Positions 1-7,597 of a DNA stretch of 9,274 nucleotides are shown piece by piece. Source of the stretch: Chloroflexota bacterium (GTDB taxonomy: Bacteria; Chloroflexota; Limnocylindria; QHBO01); the NCBI GenBank assembly GCA_029865285.1, contig JAOUHE010000061.1:1-9274 (forward strand). The letters are read 5' to 3'. The position numbers were made by a program, and so were the translations under genes. Each line of letters begins with the position of its first letter. Positions within the stretch are counted from its first letter, which is position 1. Under the pieces are notes generated by a model. It did not search any database and was not told the DNA's origin. It was given only the letters and a program-made list of their open reading frames with translations.

Positions 1-814
1 TGGCGAAGTCGATCCCGAGCAGCGTCGCGTCGTCGTTGGCGCCGTTGCGCGCGACCCGCATGGCGAAGACGGTGGCCGAGTCGAGGCCGAAGGCGATGGC
101 GTTGACCGAATCTGCCAGCGCACGAGAATCTTCGCCCGGGGTGAGGGCCACCGCACGGCCGACGATGATCGCGGCGCCGTTGCGCCCATCCGGCGCCCAG
201 CTGTAGGCCGTGACGCCCTGCGCGGCCTGCGCCACGGTGGTCGGATCGGTCGTGGTGCTGAAGTCGCGTCGCAGCAGCGAGACCGGTGCCGCCGCGGTCG
301 CCCGGTTCAGGTAGGCCATCTCAAGCGCCCCGTACGTCGGTGGCGGCGTCGGGGTCGCGGTCGGCGCCTCGGTCGGGACGGCCGTCGGCGAAGCAGTCGG
401 CTGGATCGAGATCGAGACCGATGGCTCCATCGTCGGCGTCGCAGACTGCCCGATGCCGGTCCCGTCCGGCCCGACGAAGATGAGTGCCACCAGCACGATC
501 ACCATGCCCGTCAGGGCCAGGATGAGCCCGATCAGCCAGGGAACCGCCTGCTCGGCGGTGGTCGGCCGGCGCCGATCGCCGTGCTGCCGCACGTCCCAAC
601 CCCTGCGCTCGAGGGCATCGACCGAGAATTCGGTCGATGCCTCGCCTGCCTGGGTGCTCGGGGGAGGGACTTGATCCTGGTCGGAATCTAGCTCTCCGGA
701 CTCGGTCGCGTCGCCGGCCTCGCCGGCATGGAGATCGCGCTCGGGCCAGTTCGGGTAGCCGGGCGTGGTCGAGTCGTCCCCGTCCTGCGGCTCGTCGTCG
801 CGTGGTTCGGTCAT
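1..814 (-). CDS. Single-pass membrane protein with Pro/Thr stalk, 3' end beyond the window
   Basis: The first 271 residues are present and the frame stays open to base 1, so the C-terminus is missing. Residues 1-90 are hydrophilic and acidic at first (MTEPRDDEPQDGDDS), then basic just before the membrane. Residues 92-114 (PWLIGLILALTGMVIVLVAL and following) form one transmembrane helix. Residues 125-160 are a Ser/Pro/Thr-rich stalk, followed by a globular part with SWAPDG (205-210), a turn also found in beta-propeller repeats, though one copy proves nothing. No signal peptide precedes the helix, so an N-in, C-out topology is likely. The ATG shares four bases (ATGA) with the stop of the upstream permease gene, which supports this start and suggests translational coupling. 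The function is unknown; the permease neighbour suggests an envelope role but no more. Confidence 0.82.
   Translation of the reverse strand, partial: MTEPRDDEPQDGDDSTTPGYPNWPERDLHAGEAGDATESGELDSDQDQVPPPSTQAGEASTEFSVDALERRGWDVRQHGDRRRPTTAEQAVPWLIGLILALTGMVIVLVALIFVGPDGTGIGQSATPTMEPSVSISIQPTASPTAVPTEAPTATPTPPPTYGALEMAYLNRATAAAPVSLLRRDFSTTTDPTTVAQAAQGVTAYSWAPDGRNGAAIIVGRAVALTPGEDSRALADSVNAIAFGLDSATVFAMRVARNGANDDATLLGIDFA
614..641. repeat. Perfect 12-base inverted repeat with 4-base loop inside a gene
   Basis: GGCATCGACCGA and its exact reverse complement are separated by GAAT. The structure lies within the hydrophilic cytoplasmic part of the membrane-protein gene (about residues 58-67), just before the predicted transmembrane helix. 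It could form a stable hairpin in the mRNA or be a protein-binding dyad. No T-tract follows on either strand, so it is not a standard terminator. Confidence 0.6.
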
Positions 815-1722
815 CTGGCCCGAAGGCCTGCCCAGCGCCTCACGATCTGATCATAGCGAAGGCTCACCACCACGATCCCCACCACGACGAGCGTGGTGCC
901 GAGGATCAGCCGCGCGTCGAGATGTTCGCCGAGGAAGAAGACGCCCAGCGCCACGCCCACGACCGGGAAGAGGTACGTGACCATGACGGCCACGGTCGCC
1001 TCGAGGTGCGTCAACAGGTAGTAGTACAGGATGAAGGCGAAGAACGAGCCGAGCAGCCCCAGCCACAGCACCGCAATGATGCTGCCGAGGTGCGTCGGGA
1101 GCGCCGGGTCAGCACCGGTGACGAGCACGTAGATCCACATGTAGATCGCGCCGAAGGTCAGGTTGCCGCCAGCCACCACGTACCTCGGCGTCCCCTGGAT
1201 CCGGGACCGCGAGTAGATTCCGCCGAGGGCGTACGAGATGGACGCGACGACGACCGCGGCGGCTCCGAGAAGGGCGAGGGCATCGCCGCGAGCCGCGAAC
1301 TCGCGCGAGGCAAGCAAGGCAGTGCCGGCGAACCCGGTGAGGACACCGACGACTCGCAACAGGGTGACCGACTCGACGTGCAGGATCACGCCCGCGATGA
1401 TCAGGCTGAAGATCGGCACCAGCGAATTGAGGACGGCGGCCGTCCCCGAGTCGATGTACTGCTCGCCCCAGCTGATGAGGAAGATCGGCAGCGACGTGGC
1501 GATCAGGCCGAGGACTGCCAGCGGCGCCAGTTGACGCGGTTGCAGCGAGATCCGCTGCCCGGTCACACGCAGGTAGAGCAGCATGGCAGCCGCCGCAACG
1601 GTGAGCCGGTAGGCCACCAGCGTGGCGGGGTCCATCTCCTCAATCCCGATCTTGATCCACAGGAACGAGGAGCCCCAGATCAGGCCCAGGCCGACGAAGG
1701 CGAAGGGCAGGATGCGATTCAC
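811..1722 (-). CDS. DMT-superfamily (EamA-type) permease, about 303 aa
   Basis: This is an integral membrane transporter with about ten helices in two EamA halves, the usual size for the family (about 300 residues). The N-terminus reads NRILPFAFVGLGLIWGSSF, with the typical WGS-F signature in helix 1, followed by a DPATLVAYRL stretch common in these proteins. The C-terminal half carries LFPVVGVALGVFFLGE, the characteristic end of the second EamA repeat. The start is taken as GTG at 1722: the frame is open further upstream to an ATG at 1896, but that extension is hydrophilic and overlaps the gene relic. GTG also forms a GTGA overlap with the stop of the relic frame. The gene overlaps the next one downstream by ATGA. 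Family members export amino acids, metabolites or drugs; the substrate here cannot be inferred. Confidence 0.9.
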   Translation of the reverse strand: MNRILPFAFVGLGLIWGSSFLWIKIGIEEMDPATLVAYRLTVAAAAMLLYLRVTGQRISLQPRQLAPLAVLGLIATSLPIFLISWGEQYIDSGTAAVLNSLVPIFSLIIAGVILHVESVTLLRVVGVLTGFAGTALLASREFAARGDALALLGAAAVVVASISYALGGIYSRSRIQGTPRYVVAGGNLTFGAIYMWIYVLVTGADPALPTHLGSIIAVLWLGLLGSFFAFILYYYLLTHLEATVAVMVTYLFPVVGVALGVFFLGEHLDARLILGTTLVVVGIVVVSLRYDQIVRRWAGLRAR

Positions 1723-1903
1723 GCTCCGGCCGCTCGCCGATAGCTGACCGCCCAGACCGTCTCCCAGGAGATCACGCGTTCGCTCACCACCTTGGAGATA
1801 ACGTGCGCCCGTGCACTTCGTGAGCTCGGTTGGACCACGACAGATCCCCTTCGCCGATCCAGAAATCGAAGTCCGAGAGGCTGGCCAACGGCACATCGGA
1901 CAT
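1719..1903 (-). pseudogene. Truncated, frameshifted relic resembling a DUF1579-like protein
   Basis: An ATG at 1903 has an AGGAG ribosome site seven bases upstream. It opens 39 codons beginning MSDVPLASLSDFDFWIGEGD, closed by TGA at 1784-1786. The FDFWIGE-D start is typical of DUF1579-like proteins of about 150 residues. The frame next to it, without a convincing start of its own, then encodes RAHVISKVVSERVI, which looks like the continuation of the same fold. It ends after about 20 more codons at a TGA at 1719-1721 that overlaps the permease GTG. The simplest reading is a single-base frameshift plus loss of the C-terminal half. Alternatives are a sequencing error in an already truncated gene, or a real 39-codon leader peptide. 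The family assignment rests on memory of the motif, so confidence is moderate. Confidence 0.45.
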
Positions 1904-1973
1904 TCGTCATCTCCTGTCGGGGCTGTGGGCCGCGTAAGATGGCCCGGCGTAGGGTAGCGCGAAGGAGAGACCG
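1904..1973. promoter_or_regulatory. Divergent intergenic region with ribosome site for the hydrolase
   Basis: Seventy bases separate the oppositely oriented relic-permease unit and the hydrolase gene, so both promoters must lie here or reach into the genes. On the plus strand AAGGAG (1962-1967) stands six bases before the hydrolase ATG, a good Shine-Dalgarno site. TAAGAT (1935-1940) is a possible -10 box, without a convincing -35. On the minus strand AGGAG lies seven bases before the ATG at 1903. The ribosome sites are clear; the promoter boxes are weak guesses. Confidence 0.4.
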
Positions 1974-2831
1974 ATGCCGACGGTGAAGGTGGCGGCCTGC
2001 CAGATCGATCCGCAGCTCGGGGAGGTCGATCGCAACCTCGAGCGCATCGAGCGCTGGGTGGTCGATGCGGCCCAGGCCGGGGCGAAGCTTGTCGTGCTGC
2101 CGGAGGCGGCCACCACCGGCTATGCCTTCAAATCGCTCGACGAGGCGCTCCCGGTTGCCCGTCGGGCCGGAGTGGTGGCGGCCGAGTTCCTGGCCGGCAT
2201 GGCGGCCAAGCTGGCGATCACCGTCGTGTGCGGGACACTCGAGGCCGAGGCTGACGAGATCTTCAACTCGGCACTGGTGATGGCGCCAGACGGGCGCCGC
2301 TTCAAGTACCGCAAGATGCACCTCCCCTTCCTGGGCGTCGACCGATTCGCCACGCCCGGTCCCGACGCCCCGTGGGTGGTCGAGGTCGCCGGCCTGCGGC
2401 TCGGCGTCCTGATCTGCTATGACCTGCGCTTCCCCGAGGCAGCCCGCGTCTGCGCCCTGGAGGGGGCCGACCTGATCGCGCTGCCGACCAACTGGCCGGT
2501 CGGCGTGAACTTCCACCCGGGAATCTTCGCCCCGGCGCGCGCGGCCGAGAATCACTGCTACCTGCTCGCCGCCGATCGGGTCGGGACGGAGCGCGACGTG
2601 ACGTTCATCGGCCGGTCGCTGCTGATCGACTACGACGGCAACCAGATGGCGATGGCGGGCGACACCGACGAGGAGATGATCATCGGGGAGATCGACCCGG
2701 AGGCCGCGCGCGTCACGCACGTGCGCCGGCGTCCCGGCGAGCACGAGTGGGACACGATCGCCGATCGGCGCCCGGGGCTGTACGAGCGGCTGCTGCGCCC
2801 CGGGGTGGATCGCCAGCACCCGGACCGCTAG
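1974..2831 (+). CDS. Carbon-nitrogen hydrolase (nitrilase superfamily), 285 aa
   Basis: This is a cytoplasmic amidase- or nitrilase-type enzyme that cleaves non-peptide C-N bonds through a Cys-Glu-Lys catalytic site. All three residues are visible: E44 in VLPEAATTGY, K114 in KYRKMHLPF, and C148 in ICYDLRFPEAA. The start VKVAACQIDPQLGEVDRNL is the conserved first strand and helix of the family, and the length (285) is usual for a single-domain member. No signal peptide is present. The ATG at 1974 is preceded by a good AAGGAG site. CYDLRFPE is shared by omega-amidase-like, carbamoylase-like and aliphatic amidase branches, so the substrate cannot be named. The gene is monocistronic in this window, divergent from the permease unit and followed after 12 bases by a GC hairpin. 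Confidence 0.93.
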   Translation: MPTVKVAACQIDPQLGEVDRNLERIERWVVDAAQAGAKLVVLPEAATTGYAFKSLDEALPVARRAGVVAAEFLAGMAAKLAITVVCGTLEAEADEIFNSALVMAPDGRRFKYRKMHLPFLGVDRFATPGPDAPWVVEVAGLRLGVLICYDLRFPEAARVCALEGADLIALPTNWPVGVNFHPGIFAPARAAENHCYLLAADRVGTERDVTFIGRSLLIDYDGNQMAMAGDTDEEMIIGEIDPEAARVTHVRRRPGEHEWDTIADRRPGLYERLLRPGVDRQHPDR

Positions 2832-2843
2832 CGAAGCAGGAAT

Positions 2844-2871
2844 GCCGCGCGGTGCGCGCGGCGCATCGGTC
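2844..2871 (+). repeat. GC-hairpin direct repeat, copy 1; possible terminator of the hydrolase gene
   Basis: GCCGCGCG-GTG-CGCGCGGC (2844-2862) is a perfect 8-base-pair hairpin starting 12 bases after the hydrolase stop codon. It is followed by GCATCGGTC. The 28-base unit recurs in the same orientation at 3184-3211 with 25 of 28 bases identical. Its place right after a stop codon suggests a terminator or mRNA 3'-end stabiliser, but no T-tract follows, so intrinsic termination is uncertain. Confidence 0.5.
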
Positions 2872-2922
2872 CCGGAGAGGTCACCCTGGCAGGTTCTACC
2901 TGATGCGGCCGTGGCGTGCCGG

Positions 2923-3122
2923 CAGGCTCGGATGCAGCCGCGCTACCACGTGACGTGGTTCAACAGCGCGTATGCGGCCCGATGGCGCACGCGGGGCGTC
3001 GCCGCACTACGTGACTGGGTGCGACGACGCGCGACAGGCTGCCCAAGTGCTGATGTACTACTCCACGTGGTAACGCGACCAGCGGGCATGCCCGCAAGCG
3101 CTGATGAACTACGCCACGCGGT
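2923..3122 (+). repeat. Degenerate tandem array of palindromic repeats (4 units)
   Basis: Four related 15-base dyads lie in one orientation: ACCACGTGACGTGGT (2945-2959), ACTACGTGACTGGGT (3006-3020), ACTACTCCACGTGGT (3057-3071) and ACTACGCCACGCGGT (3108-3122). The starts are spaced 61, 51 and 51 bases apart. Similarity reaches beyond the dyads. CAGGCT lies exactly 22 bases before the first and third units (2923 and 3035). GCTGATG stands one base before the third and fourth units. The bases after the second unit (GACGACGCGCG) match those flanking the copies near 6200 and 6320. The array has diverged, which speaks for old duplications. No gene or known repeat class explains it. Confidence 0.65.
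2944..2982 (+). repeat. Best-preserved single copy of the dispersed palindromic repeat
   Basis: This copy begins TACCACGTGACGTGGTTCAA. It aligns with the reverse complement of 6297-6334 over 39 columns with 34 identities and one gap, including the shared downstream block GCGGCCCGA. The core ACCACGT-G-ACGTGGT is a perfect odd-centred dyad. To its left, CAGCCG precedes TACC by three bases, as it does (by two bases) in the copy at 6185. Homology outside the dyad indicates common descent rather than convergent operator sites. Confidence 0.7.
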
Positions 3123-3183
3123 AAACGGTCGGGGAGAGGGGACAGCCGAGCCCCATCACCCGGATCGGGGCAGACGCACAACC

Positions 3184-3211
3184 GCCGCGCGGCGGGCGCG
3201 GCGTATCGGTC
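3184..3211 (+). repeat. GC-hairpin direct repeat, copy 2
   Basis: GCCGCGC-GGCGG-GCGCGGC followed by GTATCGGTC matches copy 1 at 2844-2871 in 25 of 28 bases. The stem is identical, and two of the three differences fall in the loop. It also sits inside a perfect 14-base palindrome (3182-3195). The hairpin is 27 bases beyond the stop of the minus-strand small membrane protein gene and could end that operon. The two copies bracket the palindrome array. Confidence 0.55.
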
Positions 3212-3229
3212 TCCGGGGGGATTCAGAGG

Positions 3230-3442
3230 TCAGTCGGAGGCGGCCCACATCACGATACCGGCCACGAAGACGCCCGACACCAGCCCGATGAAGGCGGCGA
3301 GCCCCTCCGGCCCAGCCCCGTGGTTGGTCGGGATGATGGCGTCGATCAGCTGCAGCCCGACGATCATGTAGGCGAGCCAGCCGACGCCGGCGACCGTGGC
3401 GATGATGGCTTTCTGGGTGCGGGTGATGTTCACGGGGCGCAT
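3230..3442 (-). CDS. Small two-helix membrane protein, 70 aa
   Basis: I do not recognise the family. The protein has a short polar N-terminus (MRPVNITRTQK) and a first hydrophobic helix at about residues 12-36. A loop rich in Gly and Pro (PTNHGAGPEG, 38-47) follows, then a second helix at about 48-67 and a short end, WAASD. The ATG lies 13 bases after the acs stop on the same strand. No good Shine-Dalgarno site is at the right distance, so translation may depend on reinitiation after acs. The layout resembles the small two-helix DUF485 proteins that accompany acs and the acetate permease in other bacteria, but I do not see the DUF485 sequence and no permease follows. It could also be an unrelated small membrane protein. 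Confidence 0.72.
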   Translation of the reverse strand: MRPVNITRTQKAIIATVAGVGWLAYMIVGLQLIDAIIPTNHGAGPEGLAAFIGLVSGVFVAGIVMWAASD

Positions 3443-3455
3443 CGTAGCAAAGTGG

Positions 3456-5441
<1,986 letters not shown>

Positions 5442-5448
5442 GGCGGGG

Positions 5449-5454
5449 ATTCTA
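5449..5454 (-). promoter_or_regulatory. Possible -10 box giving a leaderless acs transcript
   Basis: TAGAAT (5 of 6 to TATAAT) ends seven bases before the acs ATG, and its first three bases are the stop codon of the XRE gene. No Shine-Dalgarno site stands before acs. A promoter here would start the mRNA at or next to the ATG. No clear -35 is seen, so this stays speculative; acs may equally be translated from a joint XRE-acs mRNA. Confidence 0.3.
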
Positions 5455-6138
5455 GCCTCGCGTGGGTGCTCGAACGAAGAGGATGCCGTCACCGCCGAGC
5501 GGCTGGCCGTCGCGGATTGCTCGCCATGTGGCGGCCGACCCAGCCGGCAACGTCCGCGCAATCAAGTCCGCGAAGGGCGCTACCCGAGCGCGGCTCGCCC
5601 GCGTGTCGGGGACGGCCAGGACCAGCCTGATCGGTCGACCTTCATGCGCCGCAAGTGTCTCGCGCTTCAGCTGGGCGGACCTGAGCTGTGCCTGGAAATC
5701 GACGAGGGCGCGCTCGATCTCGATGTGAATGATCTCCTTGCCGCCTGCCAGGACAAGGTCCGCTGCTCGTCGGTCGCCGTCCGCCACCGGGACCTCGAGC
5801 GCCGCCCTCCAGGCCGGGTGCGCGACAGCCACGATCGCCTGCGCGATGCCCAACTGCCCGGAGTCCCGCAACCGGACCGTGGCGATCGGGTACAGGCGCA
5901 AACTCAGCTCGTGCCCCGCGGCGGCGGCGAGCCGGCAGCGCGCCTCGAGAGAGAGGTCGGTCGCGCCCTTCTCGGCCTTGCTGGCCTCCTGCTGGCTCAG
6001 CCCGGCCAGCCCAGCCAGTTTCCGCTGCGTCAATCCGGCAGTCATGCGCGCCACTCGCAGCTCGCGCCCGAACGCGGTGGCGAGGTAGCGCGACCGTGCT
6101 CGCCCGATGCCTGCCGGGCGCTGCCGAAACTGGTCCAT
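5452..6138 (-). CDS. XRE-type HTH protein with possible PD-(D/E)XK-like C-terminal domain, 228 aa
   Basis: Residues 20-60 form an XRE/Cro-type helix-turn-helix; LTQRKLAGLAGLSQQEASKA (36-55) shows the expected helix, turn and recognition helix. The rest, about 140 residues, has alternating strands and helices. A D-x12-E-x-E arrangement (D127 in RAADLVL, E140 and E142 in IIHIEIER) and a following Gln-rich helix (DFQAQLRSAQLKR) resemble a restriction-like nuclease or ligand-sensing fold. RLVLAVPDTR (171-180) would be a later core strand. That domain call is inference from the pattern. The gene ends 10 bases before acs on the same strand, so it may be its regulator or just an operon partner. The ATG at 6138 lacks a ribosome site. 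Upstream lie 11-base tandem repeats and the 150-base palindromic element. Confidence 0.8.
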   Translation of the reverse strand: MDQFRQRPAGIGRARSRYLATAFGRELRVARMTAGLTQRKLAGLAGLSQQEASKAEKGATDLSLEARCRLAAAAGHELSLRLYPIATVRLRDSGQLGIAQAIVAVAHPAWRAALEVPVADGDRRAADLVLAGGKEIIHIEIERALVDFQAQLRSAQLKRETLAAHEGRPIRLVLAVPDTRASRARVAPFADLIARTLPAGSAATWRAIRDGQPLGGDGILFVRAPTRG

Positions 6139-6158
6139 GCATCCATGATCGACACGGG

Positions 6159-6191
6159 CGCGTACCGACCGCGTACCAGCCGGTTACCACG
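6159..6191 (+). repeat. Three 11-base tandem repeats upstream of the XRE gene
   Basis: CGCGTACCGAC, CGCGTACCAGC and CGGTTACCACG follow each other directly, one per 11 bases, close to one DNA turn. The third runs into the palindromic element that starts at 6185. The set ends 21 bases before the XRE start codon. This is a plausible same-face operator array for autoregulation by the XRE protein, by position only; a replication-iteron role has no support here. Confidence 0.5.
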
Positions 6192-6334
6192 TCACGTGGT
6201 TCATTGACGCGTCGCGGGGTCCACGGACCGGTTCCTGGTCACGGCTACCACTCTGCGTGGTGGCGGGCACCAATTTCCGCTGCGCAGAGGCCTATTTCGG
6301 GCCGCCACGCGTCGTTGAACCACGTGACGTGGTA
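6185..6334. repeat. 150-base MITE-like element with 33-base terminal inverted repeats
   Basis: The left end (6185-6217) and the reverse complement of the right end (6302-6334) share 30 of 33 bases. The first 19, TACCACGTCACGTGGTTCA, are identical. Each end itself contains the odd-centred dyad ACCACGT-S-ACGTGGT. Between them lie more paired segments: ACCAC-N5-GTGGT at 6247-6261, CTCTGCG/CGCAGAG at 6251-6257 and 6283-6289, and TGGTG-N5-CACCA at 6258-6272. The whole could fold into one long stem with inner hairpins. There is no open frame of note and no clear target duplication at the borders. A non-autonomous mobile element, a structured RNA or a paired operator are all possible. It lies between the MFS gene end and the XRE gene start. 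Confidence 0.6.
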
Positions 6335-6358
6335 TCCGCCCCGGGCTGGGTGGCACCC

Positions 6359-7597
6359 CTACGCGGCGGGGGCGGCTCCCGCCATCGGTCCCTCCCGCAC
6401 CAACCCCACCAGGAGCGCGGCGCCGATGTAGCTGCCGGCCATGATGACGAACGCGACCGGGTAGCCCCAGGTCGCCACCACGTTCCCGATCACGAACGCC
6501 CAGAGGGCCCCGATACCGAACGCGAAGGTGAAATAGACACTGAACGCCACGTCGCGCGTGGGCCCGGTGGCGCGATCTGCAAGGAACGCCTGGAGCACCG
6601 GCGACTCGCTGAAGACCGCGGTGCCGAATGGGAGCAGCAGCGGCACCAGCAGCGCCAGGTTCGAGCCTGCGGCCAGGAATGCCAGGATCCCGACGGCCGA
6701 CAACAGGTAGTAGATGACCAGGGTCCGGCGGCGGCCGAATCGGTCGGAAAGCCAGCCGGCGAGGATCGGGCCCACGACGGCCCCGATCAGCAGCAGCGCG
6801 TACAGAATCGCGGTCGTCCCCTCCCCGATCCCGAGTGGACCGCGCAGGTAGAGGAGCATGAACGGCGCCACGATGTCGAGGCCGCGCCCGCCGGCCGCCA
6901 CCTGCGAGGCGCCCAAGATCAGGCGCAGATCGCGGCGACCCAGCACGTCGCCGAATTGGCCACGCACCGTGCCGGCGTCACGCGCGGCGGAGCGGTACGA
7001 GCGGCTGTCCTCGCGCACACGCAGCGCAATCAGCATGCCCATCAGCAGCGCCGGGAGACCGAAGAGCGCCAGCGTCGCCTGCCAGCCGACCGCCGAGATC
7101 AACGCCAGCCCTACGAACGGGACCAGCACGGTGCCGACATTGCCGCCACTGATATGGGCGCTGATCGCGAAGCCGCGGCGCTCCTTCGGGTAGAGGTCCG
7201 ACAGCAGGGCGTTGCCGACCACGTGCTGCGGGCTTGCCCCGATTCGCGCCAGTGAGACGGCCGACAACAACTGACCGATGGAGGTGGCCAGCCCCCCGAG
7301 CATCAGCCCGGTCCCGAAGACCAACTGCCCACCGGCCAGCAGGGCAGGGCGTGCCACGACCCGGGTGAGGAAGCCGTACAGCAGCTGCATCGAGCCACCG
7401 ACGGCGGTGGTCACCCCAATGAAGAGGCCAATGTCACGCGCATCGAGCGCGAACTGCACGATCACGATCGGGTAGATCAGCGGCATCAGCGCCGACTGGG
7501 CGTGAATCACGGCGTGCGACATCGAGAGCAGGGCGAGCGTGAGGCCGGGGCGGGCCGGCGGCGCAGGTCTCGGTACGGGAGCGTGGGCGAGCGTCAC
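6359..7597 (-). CDS. MFS transporter, fosmidomycin-resistance (Fsr)-like, 412 aa
   Basis: This is a twelve-helix major facilitator protein of the inner membrane. Helix 1 contains LALLSMSHAVIHAQSALMPL (21-40) and a following IYP, similar to the start of Fsr-type proteins, where a Ser-His pair opens the first helix. Residues 141-161, including RRGFAISAHISGGNVGTVLV, resemble the Fsr helix-5 region. The second half carries the MFS motif A variant GWLSDRFGRRR (281-291). The start is GTG at 7597, inside a GTGA overlap with the stop of the upstream MFS gene, so the two are almost surely co-translated. The gene ends 25 bases before the palindromic element. The substrate is unknown; drug or metabolite export by proton antiport is the family habit. 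Confidence 0.9.
   Translation of the reverse strand: MTLAHAPVPRPAPPARPGLTLALLSMSHAVIHAQSALMPLIYPIVIVQFALDARDIGLFIGVTTAVGGSMQLLYGFLTRVVARPALLAGGQLVFGTGLMLGGLATSIGQLLSAVSLARIGASPQHVVGNALLSDLYPKERRGFAISAHISGGNVGTVLVPFVGLALISAVGWQATLALFGLPALLMGMLIALRVREDSRSYRSAARDAGTVRGQFGDVLGRRDLRLILGASQVAAGGRGLDIVAPFMLLYLRGPLGIGEGTTAILYALLLIGAVVGPILAGWLSDRFGRRRTLVIYYLLSAVGILAFLAAGSNLALLVPLLLPFGTAVFSESPVLQAFLADRATGPTRDVAFSVYFTFAFGIGALWAFVIGNVVATWGYPVAFVIMAGSYIGAALLVGLVREGPMAGAAPAA

Larger units (their letters stand above)
2832..3229. other. Gene-free convergent interval filled with repeats
   Basis: This interval of 398 bases separates two converging genes. I see no convincing gene in it: the long plus-strand open frame at 2842-3291 is Arg/Ala/Pro-rich, has no ribosome site, and runs into the opposite-strand gene. 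The space holds two copies of a GC-rich hairpin repeat near its ends and, between them, a degenerate tandem array of ACCAC-N5-GTGGT-type palindromes, each annotated separately. It also holds a perfect 14-base palindrome, GCGGGCATGCCCGC, at 3082-3095. Confidence 0.75.

Noticed and set aside
637..1743. Long plus-strand open frame opposite the DMT permease gene
   Set aside because: Composition is Arg/Asp/Glu/Gln/His-rich, as expected from the antisense of a GC-rich membrane protein gene; no ribosome site and no recognisable motif.
2923..3122. CRISPR array
   Set aside because: The units are degenerate and palindromic, differ in spacing, lack a conserved 28-37 base repeat, and no cas gene is present.
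3101..3126. Hammerhead-like ribozyme core (CTGATGA, stem, AAAC)
   Set aside because: The required GAAA after stem II is TAAA here, the neighbouring unit has CTGATGT, and no cleavage-site stem is evident.
2842..3291. 149-codon plus-strand open frame in the convergent interval
   Set aside because: It runs through the repeats and into the opposite-strand small gene; Arg/Ala-rich, no ribosome site; better explained by GC-rich noncoding DNA.
5442..5561. Longer N-terminus for acetyl-CoA synthetase from 5561
   Set aside because: The extra 40 residues are not family-like, overlap the XRE gene in another frame, and the ATG at 5441 gives the usual length.
6316..6334. Possible parS partition site because of the CACGTG core
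   Set aside because: The parS consensus TGTTNCACGTGNAACA needs symmetry around CACGTG. Here the dyad centre is shifted to ACCACGT-S-ACGTGGT and the outer arms do not match; no parA or parB gene is near.
6365..6384. GC-rich hairpin at the end of the Fsr-like gene as terminator
   Set aside because: It lies inside the last codons (Gly/Ala/Pro-rich tail), and no T-tract follows.
7218..7231. ACCACGTGCTGCGG as another copy of the repeat
   Set aside because: It is inside a conserved MFS coding segment and only half the dyad matches; chance similarity.
6257..7255. Long plus-strand open frame opposite the Fsr-like MFS gene
   Set aside because: Low-complexity, highly polar antisense shadow of a clear MFS transporter.
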